NCBI RefSeq assembly: GCF_000170835.1
Contig: NZ_ABCP01000020.1
Coordinates: 1-62,154, forward strand
DNA length: 62,154 nucleotides
Direction: 5' to 3'
DNA from: Marinobacter algicola DG893
GTDB taxonomy: Bacteria; Pseudomonadota; Gammaproteobacteria; Pseudomonadales; Oleiphilaceae
Shown: piece after piece, positions 20,101-28,247 of the stretch
Numbering within the stretch: the first letter of the stretch is position 1
Layout of the letters: every line of letters starts with the position of its first letter
Notes under the pieces: generated by a model
Seen by the model: only the letters and a program-made list of their open reading frames with translations
Databases searched by the model: none
What the model was told of the DNA's origin: nothing
Program-made: the position numbers and the translations under genes

Positions 20101-21639
20101 CAGCAGAACCTCGGAGATGTAACGCTCGGCGGAGGCGAGCATGTCGGCCACGCGATCAAGGGGAATCAGGCTCAGGCCACCACGAATGCTGTGGAGGAGG
20201 CCGGGGACGTGTTCGATTTCACCGGTTTCCCATTGGGAAGCGATGAAGTTGACGATGGCCGTTTTCACCTGCTCCAACGTGTTGCGGGACTCCCTCAGCA
20301 GAGCGCTGCTGGCTTCACCCAGTTCGCGGGAGCCAAGGTTGATGGTTTGGGTGTCGTCGCCGGTGACATCCGATTCCGACGGTCGGTCACTGTCCAGGCC
20401 AGCCAGGCTGGCTTCGACGTAAAGCAGAGCGCCGGCAATATCCATCAGGGTGCCGTCATCCACGGAGTCGGACTGGTTGGCCAGTTTTTCCACCAGTTCG
20501 ATCTGTTCGGTAATGACCTTGCGGGGTATGCCCAGGCCCAGTACCGCCAGGGTATTGGCGACCTGACGCAGGCCCGGAAGCAGTTCTTCCAGTTCATCGT
20601 TCTGGCGTAGCTCGGAGCGCACAAACAGATCGAGCTGATCTTTGAGTTTGGCCAGTTCTTCGTTGAGGGCGCTGACCACTGAATGGATAGCGTCACGGCC
20701 AGGGCCGGAAACCCGGCTCTTGGCAGCGTCCACATCATCGTCGGAAGGCAGTGCCTGATCGAGCCGGTAACTGGCTCGTAGCTCCTTCACGTGGGGTGTG
20801 TCGAGGTCGCGGGCGCGAGCAACGTAGTAAAGCAGATGCTTCAACAGCGCTTCTGGAACCGCCTGTTGCAGGATATCAATGTGTTCGTCAGTAAGACGGC
20901 GGATTTCGGCGTCCAGCTCGCGCAGCAGGGACTTCACGGCGGTATTGACCGGGTTTGCATGCTGCTGGAGCGTTTCCACGAATGCTCCGGCTGCTTTCCA
21001 GAGTTCGCCCCGAGGCGTTTTCTGGCACAACCTGATCAGGCGCTGAATCACCTTCTGCATGTAGTCGAAATGGGCGTCCAGGTCGGCCTCGCGAATCACG
21101 CCAGCGAGGGCGAACTGATACATCTGACGCAATTTGCGGATATGTCCAAGTACCTTCGGATCCTGAAGACGCTGGGACACGTTGGCGGCAGCCGTTGCCC
21201 GTGAGGGCGACAGGTCTGGCTTGAACAGCGATGTATCGGACAGCAGAGACTCGCCCCGTGCAGCACGGAGATCGTTCAGCAGCGGCAGCAGCACCATCGG
21301 GAAATCGTCTTTGCTACTGGCCAGGTGCTCCAGATACTGGGGCAGTTGCAGAATGGCCTGCATCAGCACATCGACGGCATCGTCCACACTGGCGACGGTT
21401 TCATTCAGGACCGCCTGGGTCAGTTTCTCCATTTCCTCGGTCAGCAGCGCCGCGCCATATAGCTCGACCATCTGCAGGGTACCGTGAACCTGGTGGAGAT
21501 AGTTCAGGCAGAAGCGCAGGCGTGCGGTGTCGTCACGATTCTCGACATACGCTTCCAGTGCGTGCTGACCCTGGGTCAACGTGTCCTGTATTTCGCCCCG
21601 AACCCAGTCCAGGGCGATGCTGTCATGGTGATTGCCCAT
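14134..21639 (-). CDS. chpA: Hybrid sensor kinase ChpA, multi-Hpt
   Basis: The central CheA-like kinase of the type IV pilus Pil-Chp pathway, 2501 residues. Seven intact Hpt motifs HTLKG(S/G) are seen near residues 646, 817, 977, 1291, 1466, 1629 and 1771. Three further Hpt-like modules lack the histidine motif (near 48 HQVHGTLQM, near 483 HSIRGGLSL, near 1120 HLLTEGAQDAG). Then come a proline/alanine-rich linker, a dimerisation region, an HATPase domain (DHGIEKPSD near 2088; DDGAGIP; SGRGVGMDVV), a CheW-like domain and a C-terminal receiver (VDDSVTVRKV, LLDIEMPRMDGFEV near 2428, and KPFQE). It partners with PilI/ChpC, PilJ, and PilG/PilH. ATG at 21639 with GGAG upstream, 11 bp after pilK. 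Confidence 0.95.
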   Translation of the reverse strand: MGNHHDSIALDWVRGEIQDTLTQGQHALEAYVENRDDTARLRFCLNYLHQVHGTLQMVELYGAALLTEEMEKLTQAVLNETVASVDDAVDVLMQAILQLPQYLEHLASSKDDFPMVLLPLLNDLRAARGESLLSDTSLFKPDLSPSRATAAANVSQRLQDPKVLGHIRKLRQMYQFALAGVIREADLDAHFDYMQKVIQRLIRLCQKTPRGELWKAAGAFVETLQQHANPVNTAVKSLLRELDAEIRRLTDEHIDILQQAVPEALLKHLLYYVARARDLDTPHVKELRASYRLDQALPSDDDVDAAKSRVSGPGRDAIHSVVSALNEELAKLKDQLDLFVRSELRQNDELEELLPGLRQVANTLAVLGLGIPRKVITEQIELVEKLANQSDSVDDGTLMDIAGALLYVEASLAGLDSDRPSESDVTGDDTQTINLGSRELGEASSALLRESRNTLEQVKTAIVNFIASQWETGEIEHVPGLLHSIRGGLSLIPLDRVADMLASAERYISEVLLGGKQVPDWKQLDTLADAITSIEYYLERLAEGISDNESVLGVAEASLDSLGFPVGEEPTWKHPTADDVPVVDSEIPVESVEAESKSSDRELLDDEILGIFIEEAEEVLETINEFYPRLRRNHDDRDALTEVRRAFHTLKGSGRLVGATSIGELAWSVENLLNRVIDQTLRPTDDMFSLIDDVNSRIPALINDFRDGQADGEVSKLIERAEALSTTRKTDIDTASEDASSADEEPPVIDSGNDSEAVSTGQHSAAEAEFEDDLIDDEILEIFIEEAGEVLDTIREYLPMLLRQHDDRTALSEVRRAFHTLKGSGRMVGALVVGELAWSVENMLNRVIDGSIFMNDDIAALLEDVTAALPELVDDFEKRQPPSRDTSSMEARANALANGEIPDASTMPPSEPQSGAVSGEAEPELTAAEDEDDAVVDPVLLDIFESETETHLQTLQDFLDAAGDKASVAYTDDLSRALHTLKGSAHTAGIAPIAAVITPLERFVKEARAQNKRADRDAISLIHDTCHFLTQGLGQIRENPQADLPGTETFLAKLEQVSDATLRGDGSRTDEPQESARPQLVQLFLNEGLDILLDADRILDEWAENPEATSALETLRKELHLLTEGAQDAGLADVAELSGALRQVYERASGPDFVPDSPFYDSVRAGHEHLINMMDQVAAGLATEANADLIADLETLAPATPEDNEPDAFEQEFTEDLEEIDRSLEAEVEDAPESSGEQPPLAETDEDMDQELAEIFLEEARDLIDSTADALQSWSDNTENLDLLRLLQRDLHTLKGGARLADIQPVGDLSHELENLFEGLTEQRLAVTGELSDLLFRSHDRLAGMVDALEQQEPPRPAPDLISEIHAYMDSATGSRPVTDVRQQDAEPEDDEIPLAELEEDDTEEPETTAEQPEEEHATDLSHLDPELIGIFLEEAYDLINSTGSALHTWSEDPNNRDVAAELQRDVHTLKGGARMAGVDAIGDLTHVLEDLFEKVAEGQLNASNDMNDLLFACHDRLAQMVEQVATQKPCPPATELVAKVEAILSGKPIPSAESEEPAEEPEPVDEVPIADEQPASVTDAIAKASDDDLVGIFLDEGLEIHEAIGECLAQWRDEPEELAGVTQLQQELHTLKGGARLSDVDPIADLAEAWSDALDPLIAGSSNQSILLELSDKAHGTLRAMLTSLEEGNKPTADEVLVEALNDAHKVSGDELSGSAAQAEPSADGETVDAEVLEIFLEEAGEILDQLEQLLDDWRKDPANHHFNQEAQRALHTLKGGARLSQLVELGDQAHALETRLIDLGGNTPGDEAWQAITNDHDAIVALVGDIRKRFEDTGAVPEPTKPDLETEDLPKPQEPAAKAPAKPEKPVAPAPKPNKVPSKAPATAAQRAPQETIRVSAPLLDELVNLAGETSITRGRLEQQTSDFSHNLDEMAATIERLREQLRRMEIETETQILFRAEKEHGPDYGDDFDPLEMDRYSAIQQLSRALTESSSDLADLRETLSDRVRDTETLLVQQSRINTELQEGLMKTRMIPFASMVPRLRRIVRQISGELSKKVEFDVRNPEGEMDRNILERMIAPLEHMLRNALDHGIEKPSDRKKAGKPETGEVTLSLTREGGDVVLRMIDDGAGIPAQVIRDKAISQGMMAKDEDLSEREILQFILQPGFSTAQAVTQISGRGVGMDVVASEIKQLGGSLDIDSTVGKGTVFTVRLPFTVSVNRALMVSTGEDFYAIPLNTIEGIVRVSTYELEEYYKPDAPMYEYAGQQYRLQYLGSLLNSDHHPKLQGQALPLPVILVRGAEQPMALQVDSLMGSREIVVKSLGPQFSTVRGVSGATILGDGNVVVILDLPAMIRSDILSERQRLANLEKAKEASRREEQSTVVMVVDDSVTVRKVTSRLLERNGMEVITAKDGLDAVAQLQDHKPDIILLDIEMPRMDGFEVASFVRHDDNLRDTPICMITSRTGEKHRERALAIGVNEYLGKPFQETELLDTIMRLTRDQ

Positions 21640-21650
21640 AACCACTCCGG

Positions 21651-22550
21651 TTATTCTTCGTCAGTCTGGCGTTTGATCCACGCCAGCACATGTTCCGAGG
21701 GTACCCTCTGTAAGCCAGGGGGTTGCCAGTCGGTCAACTCTCCCTGGCCCAGGACCAGCAACCCCCCGGGCGCCAGCCGCTCTGCAAGCCTTTTCACGAT
21801 TTCCCGCCGGCGCCAGCGCCGGAAATAAATCAGCAGGTTCTGGCAGAAGATAATGTTCATTCCATGCATCGGAGCGTGGTTCAGATCCAGCACATTCAGT
21901 CTGGTAAAACACACCCGCTCCCGGATGCTTTCTATAATCTCGACGTTGTTCCGTTCCGCCGGCCGGAAATACCGGGCTTTCATGGCATCATCCATTCCCA
22001 TCAGCTTGCGGGCACTGAACAGGCCGGACTGGGCCTTGTCGATGGCCGGTTTACTGATATCGGAGCCGGTAACGCCAAACAATGGTTGCAGCGACAACCC
22101 CTCCATACTCTCATTCAGCAGCATGGCCAGCGTGTAGGGTTCCTCGCCGGTGGAACATCCCACACTCCAGGCCTCCAGAGGGCGCCGTTTCAGCGTCTCC
22201 CGGGGCCGGGTCAGCACATAGTCAGACACCAGCCGGAAGGCATCCGGATCCCGGAAGAACCGGGTTTCCTGCACCGTCAGCCGATCCACCAGGGTGGACC
22301 ATTCAACGACAGCGTCCGGGCCGGATACGATCTTCTCGTAATAGGCCTGATAACTACTGCAGCCAATCTCCCGCATGCGAATCCCGAGGTTGGTCTCGAG
22401 AAACGATTTGCGCCCGGAAGACAGGGTAATGCCGGTACGATGCTCAAGCAGCGTCTGCCACTGGTTGAACTGCGCCTCGTCCATATCGGGAAGTCGGCGC
22501 AGTGACCAGATGCCTTCGGCGGGTGACAGATGGTTGCGTGTTTCAGCCAT
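21651..22550 (-). CDS. pilK: CheR-type methyltransferase PilK
   Basis: PilK is the SAM-dependent glutamate methyltransferase thought to act on PilJ. The 299-residue protein has a CheR N-terminal helix bundle (about 20-90), a central Rossmann SAM-binding region with WSVGCSTGEEPYTLAMLL, and MNIIFCQNLLIYFRR, the post-catalytic motif (the usual CRNVLIYF reads CQNLLIYF). ATG start at 22550, 27 bp downstream of pilJ. The opposing esterase ChpB is encoded in the same operon. Confidence 0.93.
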   Translation of the reverse strand: MAETRNHLSPAEGIWSLRRLPDMDEAQFNQWQTLLEHRTGITLSSGRKSFLETNLGIRMREIGCSSYQAYYEKIVSGPDAVVEWSTLVDRLTVQETRFFRDPDAFRLVSDYVLTRPRETLKRRPLEAWSVGCSTGEEPYTLAMLLNESMEGLSLQPLFGVTGSDISKPAIDKAQSGLFSARKLMGMDDAMKARYFRPAERNNVEIIESIRERVCFTRLNVLDLNHAPMHGMNIIFCQNLLIYFRRWRRREIVKRLAERLAPGGLLVLGQGELTDWQPPGLQRVPSEHVLAWIKRQTDEE

Positions 22551-22577
22551 AAACTGTCAGCAGCCTCGGAGCGGTTG

Positions 22578-24653
22578 TCAGCTCACCACCGGTACGTCGC
22601 TGTCTTCCTCTTCTTCCTGATCGGCCGACTCTTCTTCGGGCAGCGTGAAGCCCGCAACAGAGGACCGCAGTTCAGACGCCATCTCTGCCAGGTTACCGAT
22701 AGATTTCGCGGTTGCGTTGGTACCGGAGGACGTCTGCGAGGTGATTTCCTGGATGACGTTCATGGTGTTGGAAATGTGCGCCGCAGAGGACGACTGCTGA
22801 CGGGCGGCGTTGGAGATGTTCTGGATCAATTCCGCCAGGGACATGGATACGTTCTCGATTTCCTCGAGCGCGATACCCGCGTCCTGTGCCAGACGGGCAC
22901 CACGGACCACCTCTGCGGTGGTGTGTTCCATGGAGATAACGGCTTCGTTGGTGTCTGACTGGATCGTCTTAACCAGTGCCTCGATCTGTTTGGTTGCCGC
23001 AGAAGAACGTTCCGCCAGTCGCTGAACTTCGTCCGCAACGACCGCGAAGCCTCGACCTGCGTCGCCGGCCATGGAGGCCTGGATTGCCGCGTTCAGAGAC
23101 AGAATGTTGGTTTGGTCGGCGATGTCGTTGATCAGGGATACGATGTCACCGATTTCCTGGGAAGATTCACCCAGACGCTTGATCCGTTTGGAGGTTTCCT
23201 GGATCTGCTCACGGATGTTGTCCATGCCGCGGATGGTGTTCTGTACCACTTCCGCGCCTTTCTTGGCGATCGCAACCGACCGCTCCGCAACCGCAGAGGA
23301 TTCAGCCGCGTTGGAAGATACCTGGTCGATGGACACCGCCATCTCGTTCACCGCGGCGGAGGCGCCGGCAATTTCCTGGGCCTGGTGCTCGGAAGCGTCA
23401 GCCAGATGCATGGCCGTGGCCTGGGTTTCCTGGGCGGCTGACGCTACCCGTACCGCCGTGCCACGAATCGCCTGAACCAGTCCGCGCATCTGGTCGATCG
23501 CGTAGTTGATGGAGTCGGCGATGGCACCGGTGAAGTCCTCGGTAACCGTGGCCTCCGTCGTCAAGTCACCATCCGCCAGGTCAGCCAGTTCGTCCAGCAG
23601 TCGCAGGATCGCGTTCTGGTTCTGTTCGTTCTGTTCCTGGGTTGTTGCCAGGCGCTCCTGGGCTTCGCGGTAGAGCACCACGCCGATCATCACAACAATA
23701 CCGACCATCGCGGCCAGGATGATGAACGCCAGCGTGGGGCTGACGAAACGGGATCCGGCCTGGCCGGTGAATTTTTCGGACAGAACCGACAGTTCGTCCA
23801 GCAGAACCTGTGAGTTCTGGAAGATGTCGCTGGCCGCAGTACGCACCTTGAAGAGGTCGGGAGAGGCTTCAAGGATGGCGTCTACGTTCTGGGAAACGAA
23901 TTCGAACAGTTCGCCAACGGCTTCCAGGCCGTAGATGGCATCTTCATCGTTTACCTGGGAGATGCCCATGGCCGGGTTGCCATTGACCTGGCCGTCAAGA
24001 ACTCGGCCAAACAGGCTGGCGTCGCGGCCAAATCGGTCGGCGGCGATAACCGCGTCTTCGTCACCGGAGAGTACGTTGTTAACCGAGCGCACAATCCGCT
24101 CCGCCAGCAGAGACTGGCGCTGTGCCAGTGCGATCTGTTCGGCGGGTGCGTCGTTATCCAGCAGGATCTGAACGATGTCGTCGTATTCCACCTGCAACTG
24201 CGGGATGGTTTCGTTCAGGGTCCGTGCCACTTCGTGGAGGCCGAGTACCGCGTCCTGGGTGGACAGGATGCTGTCGGCGTTGTCACGAACCGATTCCCAG
24301 GTCGCCTGCACATTGCTGTCCTGTGCAACCTCGCTTGGGGGCAGGCCGGTTTCCGGATTACCGTCAACTACATAGCCCCACAGCCGTTCGAACTCGTCAC
24401 GGGAACGTCGCAGTGCGTCGAACGCTGACGCGGTGCCGCCAGCGGCTTCCGTCGCGTTTTTCGCGATTTCCTGAGACAGCACCCTCAGTTCGGCTGAGTG
24501 AGCGATGTATTCCTGATCGTTCTGGCTGTCCCGATTGATAATGAACAGCACCGCAACGAGCAGGACGGTCAATGCGATCAGCGCGGCAATCAGGCCGGCA
24601 ACCAGTTTGTTGCCTCCCTGTCCCATACTGAGTCTTCCGGCTCTATTTTTCAT
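22578..24653 (-). CDS. pilJ: Methyl-accepting chemotaxis protein PilJ
   Basis: PilJ is the membrane receptor of the Pil-Chp pathway. The 691-residue protein has two membrane helices (about 16-38 and 313-336) bounding a periplasmic helical PilJ domain with a repeated AEQIALAQRQSLLAERIVRS-type segment, a HAMP-like region, and the cytoplasmic hairpin tip DIADQTNILSLNAAIQASMA. That tip has Ser/Met where classical receptors have IEAARA, a known PilJ trait. It ends in an acidic tail (EEEEDSDVPVVS). Upstream GGGAG supports the ATG at 24653. Confidence 0.94.
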   Translation of the reverse strand: MKNRAGRLSMGQGGNKLVAGLIAALIALTVLLVAVLFIINRDSQNDQEYIAHSAELRVLSQEIAKNATEAAGGTASAFDALRRSRDEFERLWGYVVDGNPETGLPPSEVAQDSNVQATWESVRDNADSILSTQDAVLGLHEVARTLNETIPQLQVEYDDIVQILLDNDAPAEQIALAQRQSLLAERIVRSVNNVLSGDEDAVIAADRFGRDASLFGRVLDGQVNGNPAMGISQVNDEDAIYGLEAVGELFEFVSQNVDAILEASPDLFKVRTAASDIFQNSQVLLDELSVLSEKFTGQAGSRFVSPTLAFIILAAMVGIVVMIGVVLYREAQERLATTQEQNEQNQNAILRLLDELADLADGDLTTEATVTEDFTGAIADSINYAIDQMRGLVQAIRGTAVRVASAAQETQATAMHLADASEHQAQEIAGASAAVNEMAVSIDQVSSNAAESSAVAERSVAIAKKGAEVVQNTIRGMDNIREQIQETSKRIKRLGESSQEIGDIVSLINDIADQTNILSLNAAIQASMAGDAGRGFAVVADEVQRLAERSSAATKQIEALVKTIQSDTNEAVISMEHTTAEVVRGARLAQDAGIALEEIENVSMSLAELIQNISNAARQQSSSAAHISNTMNVIQEITSQTSSGTNATAKSIGNLAEMASELRSSVAGFTLPEEESADQEEEEDSDVPVVS

Positions 24654-24744
24654 TTTCTGGCTCCCGGCCTCTTCGTAATAGTGGCAAGTTTGTTTCTGCG
24701 GGCGTTGGGCAGGCGGGAAGATGTTCCTGCCAATGTCACCACCC

Positions 24745-25290
24745 TTACCATTGCGCTACATCCAGGAAGCGTTCGTCGCCAAGAAGCTCGGCGGCGGAAA
24801 ACACTTTCCAGACTTCCTCGTTACGCTCGTAGCCGCCATTCACAAACGGCTGAACGCTTGCAGGCACATCCTGTGGCGATGCCACGAAGCTGTCCACTGC
24901 GAAATACTGCATGCCTGAGACGCTATCGACCACCAGGCCACTGAATACGTCGCCCTGTTCGACAACCAGCACCCTGCGTTCGCGGGTGCTGCGTGAAGAA
25001 CGGGGAACTTCAAAAAAACCGGCAAGATCGACCAGTGGCAGGAGGCGGCCACGTACGTTGGCGGCGCCCATCATAAACGGATGAACCCCCGGTATATGGG
25101 TATAGCGGGGGACATGGAGAATTTCAGTGACTTCACCCATGGGCGCTACGTAACGCTCACCCGCCAGAACAAAGCCGATTCCGTTCCAGAGTTCAACGGC
25201 TTCCTGTTGTTCCGGCAGACCGGCAGCCATGGCGCGGCTGCGTCGGGCGATATCCGTCAGAACGGCAAAAGGGGCGGCCTGGGCGGACAT
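24745..25290 (-). CDS. pilI: CheW-like adaptor PilI
   Basis: PilI couples PilJ to ChpA. The 181-residue protein is a single CheW domain: GIGFVLAGERYVAPMGEVTEI (beta-barrel 1), VHPFMMGAANVRGRLLPLVDL, and VLVVEQGDVFSGLVVDSVSG. ATG at 25290 with GGAG upstream. It lies 20 bp after pilH; a 91-bp gap before pilJ contains no visible terminator. Confidence 0.92.
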   Translation of the reverse strand: MSAQAAPFAVLTDIARRSRAMAAGLPEQQEAVELWNGIGFVLAGERYVAPMGEVTEILHVPRYTHIPGVHPFMMGAANVRGRLLPLVDLAGFFEVPRSSRSTRERRVLVVEQGDVFSGLVVDSVSGMQYFAVDSFVASPQDVPASVQPFVNGGYERNEEVWKVFSAAELLGDERFLDVAQW

Positions 25291-25310
25291 GCTTACTCCA
25301 CGGTTGGGGA

Positions 25311-25673
25311 TCAGGCAATCAGGCTATTGATTGTTTTGATCAGGTCGTCTTCAACGACAGGTTTTACGAGGTAACCCTTTGCACCCTGGCGTGTTCCCCA
25401 TACGCGGTCCGTTTCCTGATCCTTGGTGGTGACAATCACCACCGGGATGGAAGCGGTTTCCGGGGCGCGGGTCAGTTGACGAGTTGCCTGGAAGCCGTTC
25501 AGGCCGGGCATAACGACGTCCATAAGGACCAGATCCGGTGTTTCGGCGCGTGCCTTGGCAACGCCGTCTGCGCCGTTGTCAGCAGTCAGCACTTCGTGCT
25601 TGTGCTTTTCCAGAATGGTCGAGATTTTCTTAACCTCGGTCGGGGAATCATCAACAATCAGAATGCGGGCCAT
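25311..25673 (-). CDS. pilH: CheY-like response regulator PilH
   Basis: A single-domain 120-residue receiver protein. The acidic pocket is in ILIVDDSPTEV, the phosphoacceptor Asp in VLMDVVMPGLNGF, and the conserved Lys in YLVKPVVEDD. In Pseudomonas PilH counteracts PilG or drives pilus retraction. The order pilG-pilH is used to assign names, since both are CheY-like. Confidence 0.9.
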   Translation of the reverse strand: MARILIVDDSPTEVKKISTILEKHKHEVLTADNGADGVAKARAETPDLVLMDVVMPGLNGFQATRQLTRAPETASIPVVIVTTKDQETDRVWGTRQGAKGYLVKPVVEDDLIKTINSLIA

Positions 25674-25705
25674 GGTGTCCTCAATAGTTCTTTGCTTCAG
25701 CAGGT

Positions 25706-26098
25706 TTATTGTTCCGCCTGGGGAACATACTGGCGAATCGTGTTTAGAAGCTCGTCCTTGCTGAACGGTTTGGTCAGGTACTGGTCTGACCCGACAATCC
25801 GGCCTTTGGCCTTGTCGAACAGTCCGTCTTTACTGGAGAGCATGATGACCGGCGTCTTTTTGAAAGAGGAGTTGTTCTTGATCAGTGCGCAGGTCTGGTA
25901 GCCGTCCAGCCGGGGCATCATGATATCGACGAAAATGATATTGGGCTGGGAATCGGCAATTTTCGCCAGAGCGTCAAAGCCATCCGTTGCGGTAATGACT
26001 TCGCAACCGACTTTCTTAAGAAGGGTTTCGGCGGTGCGACGAATGGTCTTGCTGTCGTCGATCACCATAATCTTCAGATTCTCGAAGTTGTCATCCAT
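25706..26098 (-). CDS. pilG: CheY-like response regulator PilG
   Basis: The first gene of the pilGHIJK-chpABC operon, 130 residues. A single receiver domain with MVIDDSKTIRRTAETLL, phosphoacceptor in IIFVDIMMPRLDGYQT, and YLTKPFSKDE. In Pseudomonas PilG receives phosphate from ChpA and promotes pilus extension and CyaB activity. Divergent from gshB, exactly as in P. aeruginosa. The intergenic region upstream carries a perfect inverted repeat (26171-26195). Confidence 0.92.
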   Translation of the reverse strand: MDDNFENLKIMVIDDSKTIRRTAETLLKKVGCEVITATDGFDALAKIADSQPNIIFVDIMMPRLDGYQTCALIKNNSSFKKTPVIMLSSKDGLFDKAKGRIVGSDQYLTKPFSKDELLNTIRQYVPQAEQ

Positions 26099-26170
26099 TG
26101 TCCAACTGCCTTGCGCTCAGCGACTGTCGTTATTTTCAACCGGGGTTTTTAACACAAACATTAACGATGT

Positions 26171-26195
26171 TCTATAAATCCCGCTCATTTATAGA
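26171..26195. promoter_or_regulatory. 9-bp inverted repeat in pilG/gshB intergenic region
   Basis: TCTATAAAT at 26171-26179 and ATTTATAGA at 26187-26195 form a perfect dyad with a 7-base spacer, 73 bp before the pilG ATG and 199 bp before the gshB ATG. It is AT-rich with no U-tract on either side, so an operator is likelier than a terminator. The 295-bp region must hold both divergent promoters. No known regulator site is recognised. Confidence 0.45.
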
Positions 26196-26393
26196 GTATT
26201 GGCGGCCGGATAAAAAGTATAACTTTGTGACCAAATGTACTTCTGCCCGGAAAGTCACGTAATTGATACGGGATTTCTCCGGATGCATTCGCGGCTCGGG
26301 TACAATACCATCTGTGTCCACAGCATAGCACTTATTCCCAGGATCGCTCTGCAGACCGGTTCGTGTTTTCAACCTTTTAACTGGCGAGGCATT

Positions 26394-27341
26394 ATGACAG
26401 TCCGACTTGGCATCGTGATGGACCCCATCGAAAAGATCCATTTCAAAAAAGACAGCTCTCTGGCCATGTTGCTGGCGGCGCAGAAGCGGGGCTGGGAAAT
26501 TGAGTATATGGAGCTGCCGGACCTGTACCTGAAAGGCGGGCAGGCGAGGGCGCGAACCCGTGACCTGACCGTACGCCCGGACCCGGAAGACTGGTTCGGC
26601 TTCGGTGGCACACAGGACCGGGCACTGGGGGATCTCGACGTCATCCTGATGCGACAGGACCCACCGGTGGACCGGGAGTTCCTGATGGCCACGTTCATTC
26701 TGGAAATCGCCGAGCAGCAGGGCGCGCTGGTGGTCAACCCGGCCTCCACACTGCGGGATTGTAACGAAAAGCTGTTCGCCGCCCAGTTTGAGGACTGCAC
26801 GCCGCCGTTGATCGTTACCCGCTCGGCTGAACGACTGAAGGAATTCTACGCCGAGCATGGTGACGTCATCATGAAACCGGTGGATGGCATGGGCGGGCGC
26901 TCCATCTTCCGGGTCAAGGAAAACGACGACAACCTCGGGGTTATTATTGAAACCCTGACCAACTATGGTGCCCACCAGGCCATGGCGCAGAAATACATCC
27001 CCGAGATCAAGCAGGGCGACAAACGCATCCTGCTGATCGATGGCGAGCCGATTCCCTACGCGCTTGCGCGTATCCCCTCGCAGGGTGAAAATCGGGGGAA
27101 CCTGGCCGCCGGAGGGCGAGGGGAAGGTCGTGAGCTCACGGTGCGCGATCGGGAAATCTGTGACCGTGTGGCGCCAGTGCTCAAGGAAAAAGGGCTCATT
27201 TTTGTCGGCATCGACGTCATCGGTGACTACCTCACTGAAATCAATGTCACCAGCCCCACCTGTATCCGGGAACTGGATGCGGCCTATGGCATCGATATTT
27301 CCAGTCAACTGCTGGATGCCATCGAGCGCCGTCTGAAATAA
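26394..27341 (+). CDS. gshB: Glutathione synthetase
   Basis: GshB joins gamma-glutamylcysteine and glycine using ATP, the final step of glutathione synthesis. The 315-residue protein begins MTVRLGIVMDPIEKIHFKKD and has ATP-grasp features: VVNPASTLRDCNEKLFA, MKPVDGMGGRSIFRV, GDKRILLIDGEPI, and VGIDVIGDYLTEINVTSPT. The ATG at 26394 is chosen for length match and GCGAGG upstream, since the frame stays open to 26235 without family similarity. Confidence 0.96.
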   Translation: MTVRLGIVMDPIEKIHFKKDSSLAMLLAAQKRGWEIEYMELPDLYLKGGQARARTRDLTVRPDPEDWFGFGGTQDRALGDLDVILMRQDPPVDREFLMATFILEIAEQQGALVVNPASTLRDCNEKLFAAQFEDCTPPLIVTRSAERLKEFYAEHGDVIMKPVDGMGGRSIFRVKENDDNLGVIIETLTNYGAHQAMAQKYIPEIKQGDKRILLIDGEPIPYALARIPSQGENRGNLAAGGRGEGRELTVRDREICDRVAPVLKEKGLIFVGIDVIGDYLTEINVTSPTCIRELDAAYGIDISSQLLDAIERRLK

Positions 27342-27380
27342 TGGGTTCCGGCCAGGTCTAACCGAGGGTAAACAGCAGGA

Positions 27381-28247
27381 ATGGCAGTACAGGTCAGCGA
27401 TTTCGATCGGTTTTCGTTCACGCTCTTCATGGCGCTGGCGCTCCATGCCATCGTGGTGCTGGGTATTACCTTCGCACCGGAGTCCCCGCGCTCTTCAGCC
27501 CAGACCATGGAAATCACCCTTTCCCAGTTTGACGACGAAACCGACCCTGAGAAGGCCGATTTCCTGGCCCAGACCAGCCAGAAAGGCAGTGGTACCGAGG
27601 AGGAGCCGGTGGAAATGACCACGCCGCAGCCCTCCGACGTCAGCCAGCCGGAGATCGCTGAGGTGCAGCCGGAACCTCCGTCCCGTGTTGAGCCCAGGCA
27701 ACAACAGGAACAGCCGGTGGTACAAACCGAGGCTAAGAATGAGCGCCAGGTGTCGGAGCCTTCAACAGCGGAACCAACATCGGATGAGCCGCTACCGGTA
27801 AAGGAAAAGAAAAGCCTGATGGAGCGGAGCCTGGAAATTGCCAGTCTGGAGGCGCGGTTTGATCAGCAACGCAGGGCCTACGCCAAGAAGCCCCGGGTCA
27901 TGCGTGTTACCGCAGCCTCGACGTTGAAATCAACCAACGCCTGGTACGTTCAGAATTGGGTCAGCAAGGTAACCCGTGTTGGCAATATCAACTATCCTAC
28001 CGAGGCCAGGCGAGCTGGAATCTATGGCACCCTGCGGATGCTGGTTTCCATGAAGAAGGATGGCACAATAAAGGAACTGGCTATACTCGAATCATCCGGC
28101 AGTAGCGTGCTTGATGATGCGGCAATACGCATCGTGAGAATGGCCGCGCCTTTCGCGCCTTTTCCGGATGAAATGCGCGAGAATGTCGACGAACTGGAAA
28201 TTATCCGCACCTGGGTATTCGAACGGCGGGGGCTGACATCGGGATGA
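27381..28247 (+). CDS. tonB: TonB family energy-transducing protein
   Basis: A 288-residue TonB-like protein placed as in P. aeruginosa between gshB and algH. One N-terminal membrane helix (about 14-33) precedes a long Pro/Glu/Gln-rich linker (about 60-140) spanning the periplasm. The C-terminal TonB domain has YPTEARRAGIYGTLRMLVSM and AILESSGSSVLDDAAIRIV. No exbB or exbD is adjacent, so it is not a dedicated iron-uptake cluster. In P. aeruginosa the homologous gene affects twitching. ATG start with AGCAGGA. Its stop overlaps algH by 4 bp. Confidence 0.88.
   Translation: MAVQVSDFDRFSFTLFMALALHAIVVLGITFAPESPRSSAQTMEITLSQFDDETDPEKADFLAQTSQKGSGTEEEPVEMTTPQPSDVSQPEIAEVQPEPPSRVEPRQQQEQPVVQTEAKNERQVSEPSTAEPTSDEPLPVKEKKSLMERSLEIASLEARFDQQRRAYAKKPRVMRVTAASTLKSTNAWYVQNWVSKVTRVGNINYPTEARRAGIYGTLRMLVSMKKDGTIKELAILESSGSSVLDDAAIRIVRMAAPFAPFPDEMRENVDELEIIRTWVFERRGLTSG

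Noticed and set aside
26172..27446. A 424-codon minus-strand frame over gshB
   Set aside because: Fully antisense to the well-supported gshB and tonB start.
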